DNA of 64,000 nt from Amycolatopsis lurida (GTDB taxonomy: Bacteria; Actinomycetota; Actinomycetes; Mycobacteriales; Pseudonocardiaceae): contig NZ_FNTA01000004.1 of assembly GCF_900105055.1 (NCBI RefSeq), forward strand, positions 2,511,501 to 2,575,500. The letters are read 5' to 3'. Within the stretch, counting starts at the first letter, position 1. Every line of letters starts with the position of its first letter. The position numbers were made by a program, and so were the translations under genes. Positions 43,116 through 52,353 of this stretch are shown one piece after another. The notes under the pieces were generated by a model. It was not told the origin of the DNA, did not search any database, and saw only the letters and a list, made by a program, of their open reading frames with translations.

Positions 43116-44120
43116 TCACTTCTGGTTGCTGAAAGCCGCGTCGAAGGCCGCCGACGGCTTGTCGAACAGGAGCCCCCGCAGAAAGGTCACGGCTTCCGCC
43201 GCGCCCCGGAGCCGGTCCATGCCGGCGTCCTCCCACTCCACCGAGATCGGACCGGCGTAGCCGATCGAATTCAGTGCGCGGAAACAGTCCTCCCAGGGCA
43301 CGTCGCCGTGCCCCGTCGAAACGAAGTCCCAGCCGCGTCGGGGATCTCCCCAGGGGAGATGCGAGCCGAGCCGTCCGTTCCGCCCGTCGAACCGCTTCCT
43401 GGTGTCCTTGCAGTCCACGTGGTAGATCCGGTCGGCGAAGTCGAGAATGAAGCCGACCGGGTCGAGGTCCTGCCAGATGAAATGCGAAGGATCCCAATTC
43501 AGCCCGAATGCCGGACGGTCGCCGACAGCTTCGAGCGCACGTTTCGTGGTCCAGTAGTCGTAAGCGATCTCCGATGGGTGGACCTCGTGGGCGAACCGCA
43601 CGCCCACCTCGTCGAAGACGTCGAGGATCGGGTTCCACCGGTCGGCGAAGTCCTGATAGCCGTCGTCGATGACCGCCTGCGACACCGGCGGGAACATCGC
43701 GACGTACTTCCACGTCTTCGAACCGGTGAAGCCGATCACCGTGTCCACGCCGAGTTTCGCCGCCGCGCGGGCGGTGTCGGCCATCTCCTTCGCCGCCCGC
43801 TGCCGGACGCCTTCCGGCTCACCGTCCCCCCACACCCGCGAGGGAATGATGGCCTGGTGGCGTTCGTCGATCGGGTCGTCACAGACGGCCTGCCCGACGA
43901 GGTGGTTGGAGATGGCCCACACCTTCAGGCCGTGCTCGGCCAGCAGCTTCAGGCGTCCGGGCACGTAGTCCTCTTCGGACAGTGCGCGATCGACCTCGAA
44001 GTGGTCGCCGGAACACGCGATCTCGAGGCCGTCGTAGCCCCACTCGCTCGCGAGCCTGCACACCTCGGTGAACGGGAGATCCGCCCACTGGCCGGTGAAC
44101 AGGGTGATCGGACGGCTCAT
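43116..44120 (-). CDS. cytosolic sugar phosphate isomerase/epimerase-like TIM barrel
   Basis: 334 residues without signal peptide. Metal ligands appear in [24 protein letters not shown] and SVEWED, the expected Glu/Asp/His/Glu set of the xylose-isomerase-like superfamily. The start overlaps the ThuA stop by 1 nt (TGATG), so translation is coupled to an exported protein. Its cytosolic location beside an exported paralogue suggests that related substrates are handled on both sides of the membrane. The reaction is not known; 3-keto-sugar isomerase or lyase is plausible. Confidence 0.92.
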   Translation of the reverse strand: MSRPITLFTGQWADLPFTEVCRLASEWGYDGLEIACSGDHFEVDRALSEEDYVPGRLKLLAEHGLKVWAISNHLVGQAVCDDPIDERHQAIIPSRVWGDGEPEGVRQRAAKEMADTARAAAKLGVDTVIGFTGSKTWKYVAMFPPVSQAVIDDGYQDFADRWNPILDVFDEVGVRFAHEVHPSEIAYDYWTTKRALEAVGDRPAFGLNWDPSHFIWQDLDPVGFILDFADRIYHVDCKDTRKRFDGRNGRLGSHLPWGDPRRGWDFVSTGHGDVPWEDCFRALNSIGYAGPISVEWEDAGMDRLRGAAEAVTFLRGLLFDKPSAAFDAAFSNQK

Positions 44121-47100
44121 CAGGACTCCTCGAAGGTGATCGCGTCTACGTCGAACAAGCCGCCGGAACCGCCCTTGAACACGAGGAACAACGGGCCGGT
44201 GCCGCCGGGGTCGGTGATGGCGGACGCCGGGATGTCGGCATAGGTGTCCCAGCCGCCGGTGTTGGCGACGGTCACCGTCTGGACCAGCGGTCCGTCCACC
44301 GTGCCCGAGCGGACCTCGATCGTGCCGCCCGCGCCACCGGAGGACACCCGGTAGCCGATGCCGCTGACACCCACGAGGTTCACCGGGTCGAATTTGATCC
44401 AGTCACCGGATTCGATGTGGCCGACGCGTTTGCCGCCACTGGCGCCGGCGTGCGCGACGACCTCGATCCCGCTGGACTGCGTGTAGAACTCGGCCTGCTT
44501 CAGCTTCGGCTGCAGGATGGACTCGGCCTCGCCGGTGAGCGCGGGCACGCCGTTTCCGCCGTTGTCGGTGTAGCTGGCGTTGATGACGCCGAAGACGTTG
44601 GCGTCCGCGCCGTGCCCTTCGTCGGCGGGGGTGGCGATGGTGCCCTCACAGCCGGTCGCACGGCTCAGCGGGTGTCCGTGCCCCTCGTGGCCGAGGATGT
44701 ATTCGACGGTCACCTTCGAGCAGTCGATCGGGTTGTCTTCGGCGTCGGTCACCTCGACCTTGAACGGGACCATGTCCCCGAAACTGAACACGCTGCCGTT
44801 GACCGGCGTCTTCAGCGTGACCACCGGCGCGGTGTTGCCGACGGTGACCACCACGCTCGCCGAACCGGTCAGCCCGGTGGAGTCGGTGACCGAGAGCTTC
44901 GCCGTGTACTGGCCGTTCGCGGCGTAGGTGTGGGAAACCGGGGTGGCTTCGGTGGAATCGGTCGTACCGTTGCCGTCGAAGTCCCACGCGTAGGACAACG
45001 CCTGGCCGTCGGGGTCGTTCGTCCCGGCCGGGTCGAACTCGACGGTCAGCGGTGCCTGCCCGGACGTCTTGTCCGCGGCCACCTTGACGATCGGCGTCCG
45101 GCGGCCCTTGGTGTAGTCGATGCGGTAGACGGCGGATTCCTTGGAGCCGCCGAAGTAGCCGGTGCCGTAGTCGAGGACGTAGAGAGCGCCGTCCGGGCCG
45201 AACTCGAGGTTCATCGGGCGGACGAGGTCCATCGAGTCGAAGAACGGCTTGATGGCACCGCGCTCCCCGTTCGGTCCGACGGTGATCTCCTTGATCCAGC
45301 CGCGTTCCCATTCGTAGGCGAAGGTCTTGCCGTCGAAGTACTCCGGGAACTTGGTCTGTGACGGGTTCTTCGCGTCGAACTGGTAGACCGGCCCGCCCAT
45401 CGGGGACTCGGGTCCGGTGCCGAACTCGGGCAGCGAACCGCCGTCGTAAGGGATCCACGCCTTCTCGACCGGCGGCAGATCGGTCAGCCCGGTGTTGCGC
45501 GGGCTGGTGTTCTTCGGCTTGGCGCAGTCGAACGCGGCGCCGGACTGCTTGGTGGCGAAGTCGTAGTCGATGAACGGCTGGTTGTCGCCGATGCAGTACG
45601 GCCAGCCGTAGTTGCCCGGCTTCTTGATCAGGTTGAACTCGACCGTGCCGCCGGGACCACGCTTCGGGTCGGCCGCGCCGGCGTCGGGACCGTAGTCGGC
45701 GAGGTGGATCCAGCCGGTCTCGCGGTCGACGGCGAATCGGAACGGGTTACGGAAGCCCATCGCGTAGATCTCGGGCTTGGTCTTGGCCGTGCCGCGCGGG
45801 AACAGGTTGCCCTTGGGGATGGTGTACTTACCGTTCGCGCCGACCTTGATCCGCAGCACCTTGCCGCGCAGGTCGTTGGTGTTGGCCGAGGTGCGCTGCG
45901 CGTCGTACACCGGGTTGCGGTCGGCGCGTTCGTCGATCGGCGTGTAACCGTCGGAGGAGAACGGGTTGGAATCGTCCCCTGTGGACAGATAGAGATTGCC
46001 CTGTGCGTCGAAGTCGATCTCGCCGCCGGCATGGCAGCAGATCCCGCGTTCGGCGGGGACCTGAAGGATCTTCTGTTCGCTCGCGAGATCGAGCTTGTTG
46101 TCGGTGCCCAGCTTGAACCGCGAGAGCTGGTTATAGCCCTTGAACGGCTCGAAGTCGGCGGGGGTGCCGTTCTCCGGCGCGTCACCGGCAGGGGTGTTCA
46201 GCTTGGGCGCGTAGTACAGGTAGACCCAGCGGTTCTTGGCGAAGCCCGGGTCGATGGCGACACCCTGGAGGCCGTCCTCGTCGTGGTTGTAGACGGGGAT
46301 CTGCCCGGCCAGCGAGGTGGTCGCGGAGGAACTGGTGTACCAGACGCGGCCGTCGCGCGAGGTGTGCAGGACGTCGCGGTTGGGCAGCACGGACAGCGCG
46401 ATCGGCTCGCCGGTCTTCTCCTCACCCTTGGCCAGGGTGATCTGGTCGAAGTCCGCGTCGACCGGGGCTTCCTCCTGTTTGGCGCAGCCCGGCTCGCTCA
46501 GCTTGGTGGCGTACTTGATGCCGCCCGCCAGATGCTTGAGGAAGGCCGGTTCGGCGTAGGACGCCTTGGTGTGCCCGCCGCCGGTGTACCAGGAGCGGCC
46601 GCCGGAATTCTCGTGGCACCAGGCGATCGGGTGATCGCCCATCGCGCCGTCACCGGGCTGGTAGCTCTTCTCGTCGAGGCTCGCGAGGACGTGGACGTTA
46701 CTGCGCGGGTTCTCGCGGTAGTTGTACCACTCGTCGGTGCGCGGCCAGGTCTCGGGAAGGTCCACAGTGGACACGTGCTCGTGGTCTTCGATCTTGACGT
46801 TCGCCTGCTGGATCTGCGGATGCGACTTGAAGTACGCGCCGACCAGCTCGCCGTACCAGGGCCAGTCGTACTCGGTGTCGGAGGCGGCGTGCACGCCCAC
46901 GTACCCGCCACCTCCCTTCACGTACCGCTCGAACGCGGCCTGCTGGTCCGCGTTCAGCACGTCACCGGTGGTGGAAAGCCAGACCACCGCGTTGAAGCGT
47001 TTGAGGTTCGCGTCGGTGAAGGCCGCCGCGTCCTCGGTCGCTTCCACCGCGAAGTGGTTCTGCGCCCCCAAATCCTTGATCGCTTTGATCCCGTCGGGGA

Positions 47101-47248
47101 TCGAATCGTGCCGGAAGCCCGCGGTCTTGGAGAACACGAGCACCGTGGCCGCTTCGTGCGCCGATGCGGTCTGCACCGGTAGCGCGACGCCTGTCAGAGC
47201 CGTGACCATGGATGTGACGAGCACACCCAGTCGTCGTTTCAAAGACAT
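44120..47248 (-). CDS. secreted ThuA / sorbosone dehydrogenase / PKD / CBM6 protein
   Basis: 1042 residues. A signal peptide (cleavage near 30) is followed by an uninterrupted ThuA domain (about 35-250, with [14 protein letters not shown] and [14 protein letters not shown]), a glucose/sorbosone dehydrogenase-like beta-propeller (about 260-700, [23 protein letters not shown]), a PKD domain (about 720-805, [13 protein letters not shown]), an Ig-like linker and a C-terminal CBM6 (about 915-1042, [15 protein letters not shown]). It is a paralogue of the 1321-residue protein downstream but with different binding modules. GAAAGGA precedes the ATG. It is the first gene of the secreted cluster. Confidence 0.93.
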   Translation of the reverse strand: MSLKRRLGVLVTSMVTALTGVALPVQTASAHEAATVLVFSKTAGFRHDSIPDGIKAIKDLGAQNHFAVEATEDAAAFTDANLKRFNAVVWLSTTGDVLNADQQAAFERYVKGGGGYVGVHAASDTEYDWPWYGELVGAYFKSHPQIQQANVKIEDHEHVSTVDLPETWPRTDEWYNYRENPRSNVHVLASLDEKSYQPGDGAMGDHPIAWCHENSGGRSWYTGGGHTKASYAEPAFLKHLAGGIKYATKLSEPGCAKQEEAPVDADFDQITLAKGEEKTGEPIALSVLPNRDVLHTSRDGRVWYTSSSATTSLAGQIPVYNHDEDGLQGVAIDPGFAKNRWVYLYYAPKLNTPAGDAPENGTPADFEPFKGYNQLSRFKLGTDNKLDLASEQKILQVPAERGICCHAGGEIDFDAQGNLYLSTGDDSNPFSSDGYTPIDERADRNPVYDAQRTSANTNDLRGKVLRIKVGANGKYTIPKGNLFPRGTAKTKPEIYAMGFRNPFRFAVDRETGWIHLADYGPDAGAADPKRGPGGTVEFNLIKKPGNYGWPYCIGDNQPFIDYDFATKQSGAAFDCAKPKNTSPRNTGLTDLPPVEKAWIPYDGGSLPEFGTGPESPMGGPVYQFDAKNPSQTKFPEYFDGKTFAYEWERGWIKEITVGPNGERGAIKPFFDSMDLVRPMNLEFGPDGALYVLDYGTGYFGGSKESAVYRIDYTKGRRTPIVKVAADKTSGQAPLTVEFDPAGTNDPDGQALSYAWDFDGNGTTDSTEATPVSHTYAANGQYTAKLSVTDSTGLTGSASVVVTVGNTAPVVTLKTPVNGSVFSFGDMVPFKVEVTDAEDNPIDCSKVTVEYILGHEGHGHPLSRATGCEGTIATPADEGHGADANVFGVINASYTDNGGNGVPALTGEAESILQPKLKQAEFYTQSSGIEVVAHAGASGGKRVGHIESGDWIKFDPVNLVGVSGIGYRVSSGGAGGTIEVRSGTVDGPLVQTVTVANTGGWDTYADIPASAITDPGGTGPLFLVFKGGSGGLFDVDAITFEES

Positions 47249-47316
47249 AGCAGTAGCGATCCTTTCGATGAGCGGCGGCGATCAAGGAAGGGGTTGCGGA
47301 GCGGAGCGTCCTTTCT

Positions 47317-47379
47317 GGGAGGGGAAGGGAGGGGGGCGGGTGGAGAGGGGAGGTGGCGGGTGGGGAGGGGGGCGCGGTG
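47317..47379 (+). repeat. G-tract cluster, potential G-quadruplex
   Basis: About nine runs of three or more G within 63 nt on the plus strand, separated by 1-8 nt (for example GGGAGGGGAAGGGAGGGG). The tract lies about 70 nt upstream of the ThuA ATG, on the template strand for that gene. Four-tract quadruplex rules are met several times over. Confidence 0.6.
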
Positions 47380-47429
47380 GTCGTGAGTGGTAAGTGTCGT
47401 TAGAACGTCACTTACCACTCACGACCACC
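47376..47429. repeat. long palindrome, second copy of the GTGAGTGGT family
   Basis: Perfect 21-nt arms (47376-47396 and 47409-47429) surround CGTT-AG-AACG, separated from the arms by one T-T mismatch, giving about 25 paired bases. The arms contain CGTGAGTGGTAAGTG. The centre TTAGAA and the CGTGAGTGGT/ACCACTCACG arms match the hairpin at 6697-6742. Confidence 0.8.
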
Positions 47430-47468
47430 TTCACCGACGTCCTTGCCGCGCCCGTGCTGACGCGACGT

Positions 47469-47602
47469 GTTGCGAAAGCCACTTTCGCAACGTTGAAGGT
47501 TGCGAAAGTGGCTTTCGCAACGTCGGTACCGGCGAGAACAGGCGGCCTTGTCCCGAAAGCCACTTTCGGGACATCAGACGTCGCGAAAGTGGCGTCCGCG
47601 AC
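47469..47602. repeat. four 23-bp palindromes in two inverted pairs (BIME-like)
   Basis: Units start at 47469, 47499, 47550 and 47580. Arms are GTTGCGAAAG/CTTTCGCAAC (first two), GTCCCGAAAG/CTTTCGGGAC (third) and GTCGCGAAAG/CGTCCGCGAC (fourth, two mismatches). The central triplet alternates CCA, TGG, CCA, TGG. Units one and two are exact reverse complements 7 nt apart; units three and four repeat the plan, also 7 nt apart. The block lies 32 nt past the EboF-like stop. Confidence 0.85.
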
Positions 47603-47634
47603 ACGCATCGACCACACCACCTCCGCCACCTCCT

Positions 47635-49008
47635 CTACTTCAGGCCCTGCAACGACAACAACAACGGATGCACGTCGGTCGCCCCCACCCGGCCGGACGG
47701 CTGGAAGGCCGGATCGGAGCACAGCAGCACCGGACCGTCCTCTGTGGAATCCGGCAGCCGTCCGTGCGAGCCGCGCACCCAGCGCGGGTCGGTCGGGACG
47801 ACGTCCATCGCGTACCGGAGCCCGGCGAACTTCTTCGCCAGGTTCAACCCGGCCCGAGCCTTGGCGAACTTGTCCTCCGGGTCGAAGAACAGCTCGGCGG
47901 GGTCGTAGCCCGGTTTGCGGTGGATCTCGACGCCGCGCGCGAAGTCAGGCTTCCGCTCGTCGTCGAGCCAGTAGTAGTAGGTGAACCACGCGTCCGGCTC
48001 GGCGACCGCGACGAGTTCGCCCGCGCGTTCGTGGTCGATCCCGTACCGGGCCTGTGCCTCGCGGTCGAGCACCTCGTCGACGCCGGTCAGCTCACCGACG
48101 ATCGAACGAACCCGCTCGACATCGGCGGAGTCGCGGACGTAGACGTGCGCGACCTGGTGGTCGGCGACGGCGAACGCGCGCGACGCCCACGGGTCGAGGT
48201 ACTCCATCCCCGCCTGGGTGTAGACCTCCAGCAGCCCCTCGCGGCGCAGGGCCCGGTTGATGTCGACCGGCCGGTGCACGTTGGTGATCCCGTACTCGCT
48301 GAGCGCGACCACGGTCGCCCCGGCGTTGCGGGCGTCGTCGAGCAGTGGCGCGAGCGCGTTGTCCAGTTCCCGCGCCGCCTGCCGGGCTTGCGGAGCGTCG
48401 GGGCCGAAGCGCTGCAGGTCGTAGTCCAGGTGCGGGACGTAGGTCAGCAGCAGATCCGGCCGCTTCTCCCGGAGGATCTGCCGCGACGCGCCGATGACCC
48501 ACTTGCTCGACTTGATCGACGCCGTCGGGCCCCAGTACTGGAAGAGCGGGAACTCCCCCAGCGCGCCGGTCAGCTGGTCGTGCAGCTCGGGCGGACGGAC
48601 GTAGGCGTCCGGCGACTTGCGGCCGTCGGCGTGATAGATCGGCCGCGGGGTCACCGTGACGTCGGTGCTCATCCCCATCGCGTACCACCAGCAGACGTTC
48701 GCCGACGTGTAGCCGGGGTGCGCCGCCCGCGCGGTCTCCCACAGCTTCTCGCCACTGACGAGCCGGTTGTGCTGACGCCACAGGAAGATTTCGCCGAGTT
48801 CGCGGAAGTACCAGCCGTTGCCGACGATCCCGTGCTGCGCGGGCATGAGCCCGGTGAGGAACGTCGACTGCGCGCTGCAGGTGACGGCGGGCAGTACCGT
48901 GCCCAGTTCGGCCTGCCAGCCATCGCGGGCGACGGCGGACAGTTTCGGCATGTCCCGCAACGCCTTCGGGGTCAGCCCGACGACGTCGATGACGACCAAG
49001 GGTTTCAC
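47635..49008 (-). CDS. EboF-like alkaline-phosphatase-superfamily protein
   Basis: 457 residues from GTG 49008, whose first bases overlap the EboE stop (GTGA). The nucleotide-pyrophosphatase-like fold shows VVIDVVGL (first metal Asp) and PAVTCSAQSTFLTG (nucleophile Thr). The later metal motifs differ from the usual ones: PHLDYDLQRFGP where D-x2-GH is expected, and LSEYGITNVHRP in place of SDHGM. No signal peptide is seen. In ebo operons this family is the terminal gene, and here it ends the 11-gene chain. Hydrolysis of a phosphorylated or nucleotide-linked intermediate is the family guess; the altered site leaves activity uncertain. Confidence 0.85.
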   Translation of the reverse strand: MKPLVVIDVVGLTPKALRDMPKLSAVARDGWQAELGTVLPAVTCSAQSTFLTGLMPAQHGIVGNGWYFRELGEIFLWRQHNRLVSGEKLWETARAAHPGYTSANVCWWYAMGMSTDVTVTPRPIYHADGRKSPDAYVRPPELHDQLTGALGEFPLFQYWGPTASIKSSKWVIGASRQILREKRPDLLLTYVPHLDYDLQRFGPDAPQARQAARELDNALAPLLDDARNAGATVVALSEYGITNVHRPVDINRALRREGLLEVYTQAGMEYLDPWASRAFAVADHQVAHVYVRDSADVERVRSIVGELTGVDEVLDREAQARYGIDHERAGELVAVAEPDAWFTYYYWLDDERKPDFARGVEIHRKPGYDPAELFFDPEDKFAKARAGLNLAKKFAGLRYAMDVVPTDPRWVRGSHGRLPDSTEDGPVLLCSDPAFQPSGRVGATDVHPLLLSLQGLK

Positions 49009-50075
49009 GCGGACACCCCTTCCGTGACGAGATTCGCCTGTGCCCAGGCGAGTTCCGCGGCGATTCCGCCGACGAGGTCGCCCGCGTCCGGGAGCACGCT
49101 CCAGGTGTAGGTCTCGACCTCGATATGCGGTTCGCCGGGCAGTCCGGCGGCGACGGTGCGCAGGACGTCGGTGGTGGTGGACAGCGGCGCGGCCGGGGCC
49201 TGGTGCAGCGGCATGTGGAAGTGCACGCGCCACGGCCCCTCCCCCGGCAGGTCGGTCCACGCCTCGGGCAGGTCGTCGGCCTTGCGCACGACGCCGCCGG
49301 AAAACTCGCGGACCTGGTGCAGGTAGCGCGGTTCCGCGAACACGGCCAACGCCTCACGCGCCTCGGCGGGCTTCTCGACATGCAGCGCGGCGGAAGCCTG
49401 CACCTTGACGATGTCCACATCGGACTCCGCGATGGCCTTGAGGGTCTCCGCCGGGTCGGCGAACGACACCGCGAGGTGACAGGTGTCCAGGCACAGCCCG
49501 ACGTACTCCGGGTCGACGCGGCCGGACAACCAGCCCAGCGCGTCGGCCACGGTGTCGAGCACGCATCCGGGCTCCGGCTCGACGGCCAGTTTGATCGGGC
49601 GGCCACCGATCGCCCGGACGACCTGACCGAACGCCTCGGTGGCGCGGCGGTCGTCCTGTTCGGTCCACGGTTCACGCCAAGCCAACGGCAGCGTCGATAT
49701 GCTGCCGTAAGAAGCATCCTCGGCGAGGAGATCGGACAGCACGTTCACGCAGTCGATCGTGTACGCGACCCGGTCAGGGTTCGTCCACTCAGGACGGTAG
49801 ACCGCGTGCTTGACGACGTCGTCGTGGAAACCGCCGTACGGGAACGCGTTCAGCGTGTACACCGACAGACCACGAGCGTCGAGTTCGGCGCGAAAACGCT
49901 TGCGTGCTCCGGCGTCTTCGGCCAGCCCGCGCGCGACCGGCGCGGAAAGCCAGAGCCCGACGCCGAGCCGATCCGCGCCCAGTCGCTCACGCACCGGGAG
50001 CGCGTACCGCTCCAGCTGCGCGACGATGCCGTCGACATCTTCGGCGGGGTGGACGTTCGTACAGTAGGAGATCAT
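49005..50075 (-). CDS. EboE-like TIM-barrel metabolite traffic protein
   Basis: 356 residues. The start MISYCTNVHPAEDVDGIVAQL and the segments LNAFPYGGFHDDVVKHAVYRPEW and STLPLAWREPW are characteristic of EboE proteins. LAVEPEPGCVLDT and GLCLDTCHLAVSF supply the metal-site residues of the xylose-isomerase-like superfamily. An ATGA overlap joins it to the TatD gene upstream. Ebo proteins are linked genetically to moving metabolite precursors across the membrane in cyanobacteria; the chemistry of EboE is unknown. Confidence 0.9.
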   Translation of the reverse strand: MISYCTNVHPAEDVDGIVAQLERYALPVRERLGADRLGVGLWLSAPVARGLAEDAGARKRFRAELDARGLSVYTLNAFPYGGFHDDVVKHAVYRPEWTNPDRVAYTIDCVNVLSDLLAEDASYGSISTLPLAWREPWTEQDDRRATEAFGQVVRAIGGRPIKLAVEPEPGCVLDTVADALGWLSGRVDPEYVGLCLDTCHLAVSFADPAETLKAIAESDVDIVKVQASAALHVEKPAEAREALAVFAEPRYLHQVREFSGGVVRKADDLPEAWTDLPGEGPWRVHFHMPLHQAPAAPLSTTTDVLRTVAAGLPGEPHIEVETYTWSVLPDAGDLVGGIAAELAWAQANLVTEGVSA

Positions 50076-50935
50076 TTGCGGGCACCTCGCAGCACCGAGT
50101 TGCCCTCGAAGGTCACGGCCTCGCCGGTGAAACCGGGCAGCGGGTCGAGGGTGAGCCTGCCGCTCAGGCCGTAGAAGTCGACGGGGTTCTGCCACAGCAC
50201 CTTGTCGACGTCGGCCTCGGTGAAACCGCCGTCGAGCATCGCCTGCCCGGTCTTGGCGGTCTTCAGCGGATCGGACCGGCCCCAGTCCGCGGCCGAGTTG
50301 ACGATCATCTGATCGAGCCCGTACTGGCGCAGGATCTCGACCATCCGGTGCTCGTCCATCTTGGTGTCCGGGTAGATGGAGAACCCCATCCAGGCGCCGG
50401 AATCCTTGACCAGCTTGACGGTGACCTCGTTGAGGTGGTCGACGACCACGCGCTCCGGCGCGACGCCGGCCTCGCGCACGACGTCGAGCGTGCGCTTGGT
50501 GCCTTCCAGCTTGTCGCGGTGCGGGGTGTGCACCAGCACCGGGAGATCGTGCTCCAGCGCCATCGCCAGCTGCTGCGAGAAGACCTCGTCCTCTTCCTTG
50601 GTCATCGAGTCGTAGCCGACCTCGCCGACCGCGACCACGCCGTCCTTCGCCAAGTACCTCGGGAGCACGTCGAGCACCTCGCGGCAACGGGGGTCGTTGG
50701 CCTCCTTGGGGTTCAGCGCGATCGTGCAGTGGTGCCGGATACCGAACTGGGCGGCGCGGAACCGTTCCCAGCCGATGAGCGCGTCGAAGTAGTCGGTGTA
50801 CGAGCCGACGCTGGTACGCGGCTGCCCCAGCCAGAACGCGGGCTCGACCAGCGCGCGGACACCGGCCGCGTACATGGCGTCGTAGTCGTCGGTGGTCCGG
50901 GAGGACATGTGGATGTGGGGATCGAAGATACGCAC
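50072..50935 (-). CDS. TatD-family metal hydrolase (EboB-like)
   Basis: 287 residues from GTG 50935, 2 nt after the preceding stop. Metal ligands are DPHIHMS at the start, GEVGYD (Glu), LVHTPH and VVVDHLNE (His), and NSAADWGRSDP (Asp), as in TatD amidohydrolases. It is smaller than DNase-type TatD context would suggest and is encoded inside the Ebo-like set, where EboB is a TatD-family protein. The role is likely small-molecule hydrolysis rather than DNA repair, by context. Confidence 0.9.
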   Translation of the reverse strand: MRIFDPHIHMSSRTTDDYDAMYAAGVRALVEPAFWLGQPRTSVGSYTDYFDALIGWERFRAAQFGIRHHCTIALNPKEANDPRCREVLDVLPRYLAKDGVVAVGEVGYDSMTKEEDEVFSQQLAMALEHDLPVLVHTPHRDKLEGTKRTLDVVREAGVAPERVVVDHLNEVTVKLVKDSGAWMGFSIYPDTKMDEHRMVEILRQYGLDQMIVNSAADWGRSDPLKTAKTGQAMLDGGFTEADVDKVLWQNPVDFYGLSGRLTLDPLPGFTGEAVTFEGNSVLRGARK

Positions 50936-50937
50936 GG

Positions 50938-52353
50938 TCAGTGGCCTTCCTTGAGCAAGGAGAGGGCGTCGGCGGGTACGTCACGTCCGGCCGCCCTGCG
51001 TTCGTCGGCGAAGTCGGCGAGCATGCGCCTCAGCTCGTCGTCCGCGCGGGAGGTGAGATCCGCGACGGCGGCCAGCGGCACCCCGACGAAGACGCATTTG
51101 AGGACGCCGTGGCGCCAGGTGTGGTCGTCCAGGAATCGGGCGAAAGCCCCCATCGCGGCCGCGACCAGCCTGATGTCGTTGGCGCGCAAGGCGTCTTCGA
51201 CCAGTCTGATCCCGGCATCGGTGACTTCGGCGCCCGGGAACTCCAGCGCGTTGAGCGCCCGCAGGACCCCGCGCCGCTCGGCGTCGTCGCCGAAGCGGTA
51301 GAGATCGCGCAGTTCCGCGGCCAGTGCGGCGTCGTCGAGGACGTCGGCCAGTACCGCCACGAGCCGGACCCTCTCCCGGTCATCGACGGTGCCGTGGACC
51401 AGCCCCTGCGGATCGGTGTCCGGGCGCAGCGCCTCCCGGCCGACCTCGCGGCCGACCGCCGGGAAGAGCGAGCCGATCACCGACGGCTTCTCCCGGATCC
51501 GGCGTTCCGCCTTGGCCGACCACGTCTGAGGCATCGCGGCGGTCAGCGCTTCGAAGGCCCGGCGCGCGGTGTCCGGCGCGGCGTGGCTGTGCCGGGGCAG
51601 TTCGACCGCGGCGAGGCCGGTGTAGCCGATTTCCGCCAGCGCGGCGAGCGTCCCCGGCAGATCCAGATGTCCGTCGCCGAACTCCAGATGCTCGTGGACT
51701 CTCGGCAGCATGTCGTCAAGCTGCACGTTCCACAGCAGCGGGCCGGCGAGGCGGACGCATTCGGCCGCGTTGACCGGCTCGACCGCGACGCAGTGTCCGA
51801 CGTCGAGCGTGACCCCGAACAGCTCCGGCTCGCCGAGTTCCTTGCGCAGGTCCAGGACCTGGCTCAGATGCTGCACGAGGTGGCCGGGCTCGGGTTCCAT
51901 CGCCAGCCGTACGTTCAGCCGCGCGGCGTGCTCCAGGACCGCCGCAACGCCCTCACGCAACCGGGACCACGCGACGTCTTTGTCCACAGTGGACACACCG
52001 GACCAGAACGAGACGCAGTCCGCACCGAGATCTCCGGCGATCCGCAACGCCCGTGCCAGGAAGTCGACCCGGAGCGCGGGGTCGTCCGACAGCAGCGTCG
52101 GCGAATGCTTGCGCCACGGGTCGAGCAGGTACCGCGCGCCCGTCTCGATGACGACCCGGTTCAGGCCGAGCGACGAAAGCCGGGAGGCCACGTGGTCGAC
52201 CTGCCGCGCCAGATCGTCGGCGAACGGGTCGAGGTGATCGTGGTCCAAGGTCAGCGCGACCCCGGTGTACCCGAGGTCGGCGATGATCGCGAGGGCGTCG
52301 TCGAGGCGGTGGTTGGAGAAGCCGTTGGTGCCGTATCCGAGTGAAAACGTCAT
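50938..52353 (-). CDS. fusion of TIM-barrel isomerase and EboA domain
   Basis: 471 residues. Residues 1-270 are a sugar phosphate isomerase/epimerase-type TIM barrel with LAMEPEPGH, VTLDVGHCVA and GDGHLDLPG metal-site segments. After a short linker, residues about 300-471 match EboA: YRFGDDAERRGVLRALNAL, ALRANDIRLVAAAMG, WRHGVLKCVFVGVPL and ELRRMLADFADERRAAGR. In other Ebo operons EboA is usually a separate protein, so this is a fused form. ATGA overlap with the prenyltransferase gene upstream. Its place between EboC-like and EboB-like genes supports the assignment. Confidence 0.9.
   Translation of the reverse strand: MTFSLGYGTNGFSNHRLDDALAIIADLGYTGVALTLDHDHLDPFADDLARQVDHVASRLSSLGLNRVVIETGARYLLDPWRKHSPTLLSDDPALRVDFLARALRIAGDLGADCVSFWSGVSTVDKDVAWSRLREGVAAVLEHAARLNVRLAMEPEPGHLVQHLSQVLDLRKELGEPELFGVTLDVGHCVAVEPVNAAECVRLAGPLLWNVQLDDMLPRVHEHLEFGDGHLDLPGTLAALAEIGYTGLAAVELPRHSHAAPDTARRAFEALTAAMPQTWSAKAERRIREKPSVIGSLFPAVGREVGREALRPDTDPQGLVHGTVDDRERVRLVAVLADVLDDAALAAELRDLYRFGDDAERRGVLRALNALEFPGAEVTDAGIRLVEDALRANDIRLVAAAMGAFARFLDDHTWRHGVLKCVFVGVPLAAVADLTSRADDELRRMLADFADERRAAGRDVPADALSLLKEGH

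Larger units (their letters stand above)
47249..47634. other. 386-nt intergenic region rich in repeats
   Basis: No gene is seen. From left to right it holds the ThuA leader with its ribosome-binding site, a G-tract-rich stretch, a 54-nt palindrome and four small palindromes listed separately. It divides the Ebo-like operon from the secreted ThuA/laccase cluster, which share direction. Confidence 0.7.

Noticed and set aside
47469..47602. CRISPR array
   Set aside because: Units are palindromes in alternating orientation with 7-nt and 28-nt gaps; there are no uniform spacers and no cas genes.
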